NCBI GenBank assembly: GCA_947565475.1
Contig: CANOGI010000070.1
Coordinates: 1 to 9,779 of the forward strand
Direction: 5' to 3'
DNA length: 9,779 bases
Source of the DNA: an uncultured Eubacteriaceae bacterium
GTDB lineage: Bacteria > Bacillota > Clostridia > Lachnospirales > CAG-274
The notes under the pieces were generated by a model. The model was not told the DNA's origin and ran no database searches. It saw only the letters and a program-made list of their open reading frames with translations. A program made the translations under genes and the position numbers. Below, in pieces: positions 6,417 through 9,779 of this stretch (position 1 is the first letter of the stretch; each line of letters opens with the position of its first letter).

Positions 6417-9400
6417 ATGAGGAAAAAAATCGTAACTCTTTTTACGGCTTTCGCTTTAATGGTTTCGAGTTTTTCAGGAATTCAAGTTTTTGCCGATGTT
6501 TCGCCGACTGTTACTGTCAGGGAGGCTGTCAAACTTGAAAACGAAAGTGTTTATTTAAGCGGGAAAGTAAATAATCCTATTGACAATCAAGAGCTTACAA
6601 TTATAGCCGTTAAACTTGAAAACGGTGTATATAATGGGAATAACTCTATTTATATTGACCAGCAAAAGTCTATAATAAACGACGACGGTACATTTAGTAT
6701 TACATTTAACCCTAAAACTGTTCTCGAAAGTGATTCTGAATATATTATAAGAGTCGGGGGAACAGGTATTTCGGAGTTTTCAGAAATGAAAATAACTATG
6801 GACGAGGGAGGCAACGTGTCGAATATTTACATGGGGGACGTGAACGGCGACGGAAGTATAACCGTGAACGACGCTTCACTTGTTCTTCAATATGTTCTTG
6901 ACCCAAGTTCTGTTAATGGCAAAATAGGGAATGTTTCTGTCTCTGAGTTTCTTGATAGAGCGGATGTTTATGGCAATAAGAAGATTACCGCAGAAAACGC
7001 GGGGGCTATTTTACAAAAGGCTCTTGGCTCTTTTGAGTTTGTAAGAAAAGACGGTGAGACATCAGAGCAGACAACGAAAGATTTATCGGAAAGCGAGACA
7101 TCAGAGACGACGACAAAAGATGTATCAGGAGGCGAGACATCAGAGCAGACAACGAAAGACTCATCGGGAGGTGAGATACCTGATGAAACTACTACCGAGG
7201 ATATAATTATTGAAAATCCCGAGTTTGACGGCGACGCTCTTGTAGACTGTCATCTTGCTTCTTCTGACAAGGAGAACAACAGGTTTAAGACAATAAGCGA
7301 GGCGGTTGCGTCAATTAAAACAACCCCTACGGAGAATGATAGATTTGAAATTGATATTATGCCGGGGGTTTATAGAGAACAAGTTTACCTTACGACTCCT
7401 TATGTAACTTTAAGAAAAAATCCAAAATACAGCGGAGAGGTCAAACTTACATGGTATTATGGAATGGGTTCTTTATATGACAGCGCTAACGACAAAGGGT
7501 ATTACGACCCATCATGTATAGGCGATGGAAAATTAAATAAGCCAAGTGACTGGGGCGCCGCTCTTAAAGTGGATAAATCCGCTACGGGTACTATTGTCAG
7601 GGATATGACATTTGAGAATTCGTATAATCAATATTATACGAAAGAGGAACTTAACGACAATTTGACGGTAGACCCTGATGTAAACAACAGCATGTTTGAC
7701 AGAAGAGCGTGGATTGAGGAACAAATCGCGAACGGGGAATCTGATGAGTATATAAATAAATGGCTTCAGTCGAGAACCAATGTTTATTCTTATACAAACA
7801 GCTCTGGAGAGAAAAAGACAACCTCACCAAGAGAAAGGGCAGCCGCTTTTCATTGTTCTGCCGATAAATTTGAGGCGTATAACTGTACATTTATAGGTAA
7901 GCAGGATACAATGGGCATAAACTCGGGCCGTGAGTATTATGAGAACTGTACTCTAAAGGGTACTGTGGATTATATATGCGGAAGCGCCACAGCCGTGTTT
8001 AACAATTGTGAGCTTGTGATAGACTCAGGTATAGATATGCATTCCGACAAGCTCAGTTTAGACACAAAAGCGACAAGCGACAGCGGGTATATTACAGCAC
8101 CAGCCACGAGCGTTGAGGATAAGGGATACTTATTTTATAAGTGCAAGATTAGCGCCAGCGACCATATAGGAAGCTCACAGGGTACTTTTGGCAGACCGTG
8201 GGGAAAACCAGGCGGGCCGGAGGCTATTTATTATAAAACCACTATTGGAAAAAACAAATCAGGCAATCTTCTTATCAGCGATACGGGATGGGACGATATG
8301 AGCGGATGCAAAAAAGACCAGGCGAGGTTTTTTGAGTTTGGCTCCGTTGACGAGAATGGAAATGCCGTTAATACATCAAAGAGAGTGAAAAATACAGTCG
8401 CTCCTTTTGGTACGGTTCTTGACGAGTGGCATATACTTGAGTTTAACCCATATGAGTATACCAAAGGAAACGATGGCTGGGACCCAATGAAAATGGCGGG
8501 AAATTATACCGAGTTTGACGATGTTCTTAATCAAATTACTTTCCCGTCGGAGGTTTCGGGCAATTCCATAGCTCTTCCCGCTGCTCCAAGCGGTTATAAA
8601 TATTATTGGGAATCTGACACAGAGTACGCTAAAGTGGAAAGTGACCAGAAAGCTGTTAATGTTATAAGACCGGCTTATGGTTCGGAGCCTATTTCCGCTA
8701 AACTTACAGTTTATATTAAAAAGGATAACTCAGAATATGGAGTTAAGAAGACGGTTTCACTTACAATTAAGCCTAACGAGTCCACAGACAATACTTTTAA
8801 CGTTACGGGAACGGTGACTTTGGGGACGGCAGCGGAAAAAGACGTTACAGTCGATATTAAATTTATACAAAACAGCGCTGTTGTGCAAAATATCAAGGCG
8901 ACTGTGACAAAAGGACAGACAAGCGGAACTTATACGGCGGAGTATTTGCCTGAAGGGGAGTATTCGGTATATGTTTCGGCGGATACGGACGGTTTTAGGG
9001 TAATTACTCCCGCTGATGGAATGGTGACTGTATCAAGTACCGCGGGAGTTAATAAAAGTATTGATATTCAGGTAAGAGAGCTCAAGGAAGTCACAGTTAA
9101 GACAGAGGATTTCTCGGAGAGCTGGGCTAAATGGATTCCTACTGTTTCAAATGAGAATGTTACCGCCACGGTTGTGGAGGGTACTGAAGGTATGACTGCC
9201 AACATAGGCGTGGGAAATAAAGTTATGAAGTTTACAAAGGCGGAAAATAAAACCGTGAACAACACGGTTGGCTTTTCATTCGACTGGCAGAACGCCGTTA
9301 AAGCCAGCGGTGGAACTTTAGACAACACAAATATTATTAAATTTAGCTATGACTTGCTTCTTGAGAAAGACAAGAACGACGAAAACGGCGGATATATGGC

Positions 9401-9779
9401 GGGAGAATATTCTTTTATTGATTTCACCACGAAGCTTGGAACGGGAAACGCTGAAAAGAATATGGGAAGATACGCCAGATATGGAATTTATACCAGCTGG
9501 AATCAGCTTAACTTTTTCAGCGCTCTTAACTCAAGAATAAATGGCGACAATACTCAGTTTGACACAAACTCAAAAATGAAAAATAAATGGTATCGTATTG
9601 TTACGGATGTTGATTTAAAGAATAGCACAATTATTATACACGTTTATGACAGAGACAATAATACGGAAATACTTAACAAGACTAAAGAGCCTTATACTAT
9701 CGCCAAACCTAACGAGGAGGGAGAAAATCCCGAATATCCTACGGAAATTGTGAAAGACGCTTTATACACGGCCGTTTAT
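6417..9779 (+). CDS. secreted dockerin-bearing modular pectin methylesterase (CE8), 3'-truncated by window
   Basis: The first 1121 codons stay open to the window end. Pectin methylesterases hydrolyse methyl esters of galacturonan; the signal peptide (1-26, cut after VFA) places this one outside the cell. Order of parts: Ig-like domain ~28-130; type I dockerin ~139-205 with a calcium loop at D141, N143, D145, S147, D152 and a degenerate second loop from D183; Thr/Glu/Ser linker of four 13-residue repeats (213-264); CE8 beta-helix ~275-690; atrophied bacterial Ig domain (aBig-like) ~698-785; beta-sandwich ~792-890; and a jelly-roll-like module from ~895. CE8 motifs are PGVYREQV (316-323), GKQDTM with Q496 and acid/base D497, GTVDYICG with nucleophile D518, and FGRPWG with R593. 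The 21-residue D497-D518 spacing equals carrot D136-D157. R474 occupies the place of oxyanion-hole Q113. About 60 extra residues lie between N401 and R474. More catalytic or anchoring domains may follow downstream. It starts 90 bp after the GH95 gene and is probably co-transcribed with it. Confidence 0.93.
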   Translation, partial: MRKKIVTLFTAFALMVSSFSGIQVFADVSPTVTVREAVKLENESVYLSGKVNNPIDNQELTIIAVKLENGVYNGNNSIYIDQQKSIINDDGTFSITFNPKTVLESDSEYIIRVGGTGISEFSEMKITMDEGGNVSNIYMGDVNGDGSITVNDASLVLQYVLDPSSVNGKIGNVSVSEFLDRADVYGNKKITAENAGAILQKALGSFEFVRKDGETSEQTTKDLSESETSETTTKDVSGGETSEQTTKDSSGGEIPDETTTEDIIIENPEFDGDALVDCHLASSDKENNRFKTISEAVASIKTTPTENDRFEIDIMPGVYREQVYLTTPYVTLRKNPKYSGEVKLTWYYGMGSLYDSANDKGYYDPSCIGDGKLNKPSDWGAALKVDKSATGTIVRDMTFENSYNQYYTKEELNDNLTVDPDVNNSMFDRRAWIEEQIANGESDEYINKWLQSRTNVYSYTNSSGEKKTTSPRERAAAFHCSADKFEAYNCTFIGKQDTMGINSGREYYENCTLKGTVDYICGSATAVFNNCELVIDSGIDMHSDKLSLDTKATSDSGYITAPATSVEDKGYLFYKCKISASDHIGSSQGTFGRPWGKPGGPEAIYYKTTIGKNKSGNLLISDTGWDDMSGCKKDQARFFEFGSVDENGNAVNTSKRVKNTVAPFGTVLDEWHILEFNPYEYTKGNDGWDPMKMAGNYTEFDDVLNQITFPSEVSGNSIALPAAPSGYKYYWESDTEYAKVESDQKAVNVIRPAYGSEPISAKLTVYIKKDNSEYGVKKTVSLTIKPNESTDNTFNVTGTVTLGTAAEKDVTVDIKFIQNSAVVQNIKATVTKGQTSGTYTAEYLPEGEYSVYVSADTDGFRVITPADGMVTVSSTAGVNKSIDIQVRELKEVTVKTEDFSESWAKWIPTVSNENVTATVVEGTEGMTANIGVGNKVMKFTKAENKTVNNTVGFSFDWQNAVKASGGTLDNTNIIKFSYDLLLEKDKNDENGGYMAGEYSFIDFTTKLGTGNAEKNMGRYARYGIYTSWNQLNFFSALNSRINGDNTQFDTNSKMKNKWYRIVTDVDLKNSTIIIHVYDRDNNTEILNKTKEPYTIAKPNEEGENPEYPTEIVKDALYTAVY
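6831..7031 (+). other. type I dockerin domain coding segment (within pectin methylesterase)
   Basis: Codons 139-205 encode the duplicated F-hand unit of a type I dockerin. Repeat 1, GDVNGDGSITVNDASLVLQY, is a full calcium loop plus helix. Repeat 2, DVYGNKKITAENAGAILQ, keeps the spacing and helix but has Tyr, Lys and Asn at loop positions 3, 7 and 12. Dockerins dock enzymes to cohesin modules on scaffoldins or the cell surface; no cohesin gene is in this window. Confidence 0.85.
7053..7208 (+). repeat. four tandem 39-bp repeats encoding a Thr/Glu/Ser linker
   Basis: Units start at 7053, 7092, 7131 and 7170 and encode GETSEQTTKDLSE, SETSETTTKDVSG, GETSEQTTKDSSG and GEIPDETTTEDII. Units 1 and 3 share 26 identical bases. 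The repeats form a flexible, probably disordered linker between the dockerin and the CE8 domain. In-frame slippage here would change linker length without breaking the gene. Confidence 0.9.

Noticed and set aside
7053..7208. CRISPR-like direct repeats
   Set aside because: The 39-bp units are contiguous, in frame with the gene and diverge as codons. There are no spacers.

Overview
The window is a run of three large co-directional (+ strand) genes for secreted carbohydrate-active enzymes, two of them cut by the window edges. Region 1 (1-2289) is the 3' part of a glycoside hydrolase family 95 (GH95) enzyme. Region 2 (2574-6326) is a complete, longer GH95 paralogue with a signal peptide and two extra C-terminal modules. 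Region 3 (6417 to the window end) is the 5' part of a very large modular protein: signal peptide, Ig-like domain, type I dockerin, Thr/Glu/Ser-rich repeat linker, family CE8 pectin methylesterase, then at least three further beta-sandwich modules.

The organism looks like a low-to-moderate GC Gram-positive gut or rumen bacterium of the Clostridia. The reasons are consensus AAGGAGG/AGGGGG ribosome sites, Sec signal peptides on surface enzymes, a type I dockerin, chains of Ig-like modules, AGA-rich arginine coding, and no SusC/SusD-type genes. A pectin specialist of the Monoglobus or Oscillospiraceae kind would fit, but I cannot name the genus from this sequence.

The three products plausibly act together outside the cell on pectin. 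CE8 removes methyl esters from galacturonan, and the GH95 enzymes remove terminal alpha-L-fucose or alpha-L-galactose from side chains. Both GH95 proteins carry Thr where characterised 1,2-alpha-L-fucosidases have His two residues before the catalytic Asn-x-Asn. As I recall the literature, this points towards alpha-L-galactosidase activity. Terminal L-galactose occurs in rhamnogalacturonan II, next to a methyl-esterifiable uronic acid, so the pairing of GH95 with a methylesterase is suggestive.

The intergenic gaps are 284 bp (2290-2573) and 90 bp (6327-6416). The first holds two or three hairpins and a strong ribosome site. The second holds a long near-perfect hairpin whose flanks are U-rich on the 5' side and A-rich on the 3' side, the reverse of an intrinsic terminator. 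No tRNA, rRNA, mobile element, CRISPR array or convincing promoter was seen. The best leads are the internal N-terminal dockerin on the pectin methylesterase, the GH95 specificity residue, non-consensus active-site residues in two enzymes, the inverted-polarity hairpin, and an apparent strong scarcity of GATC.
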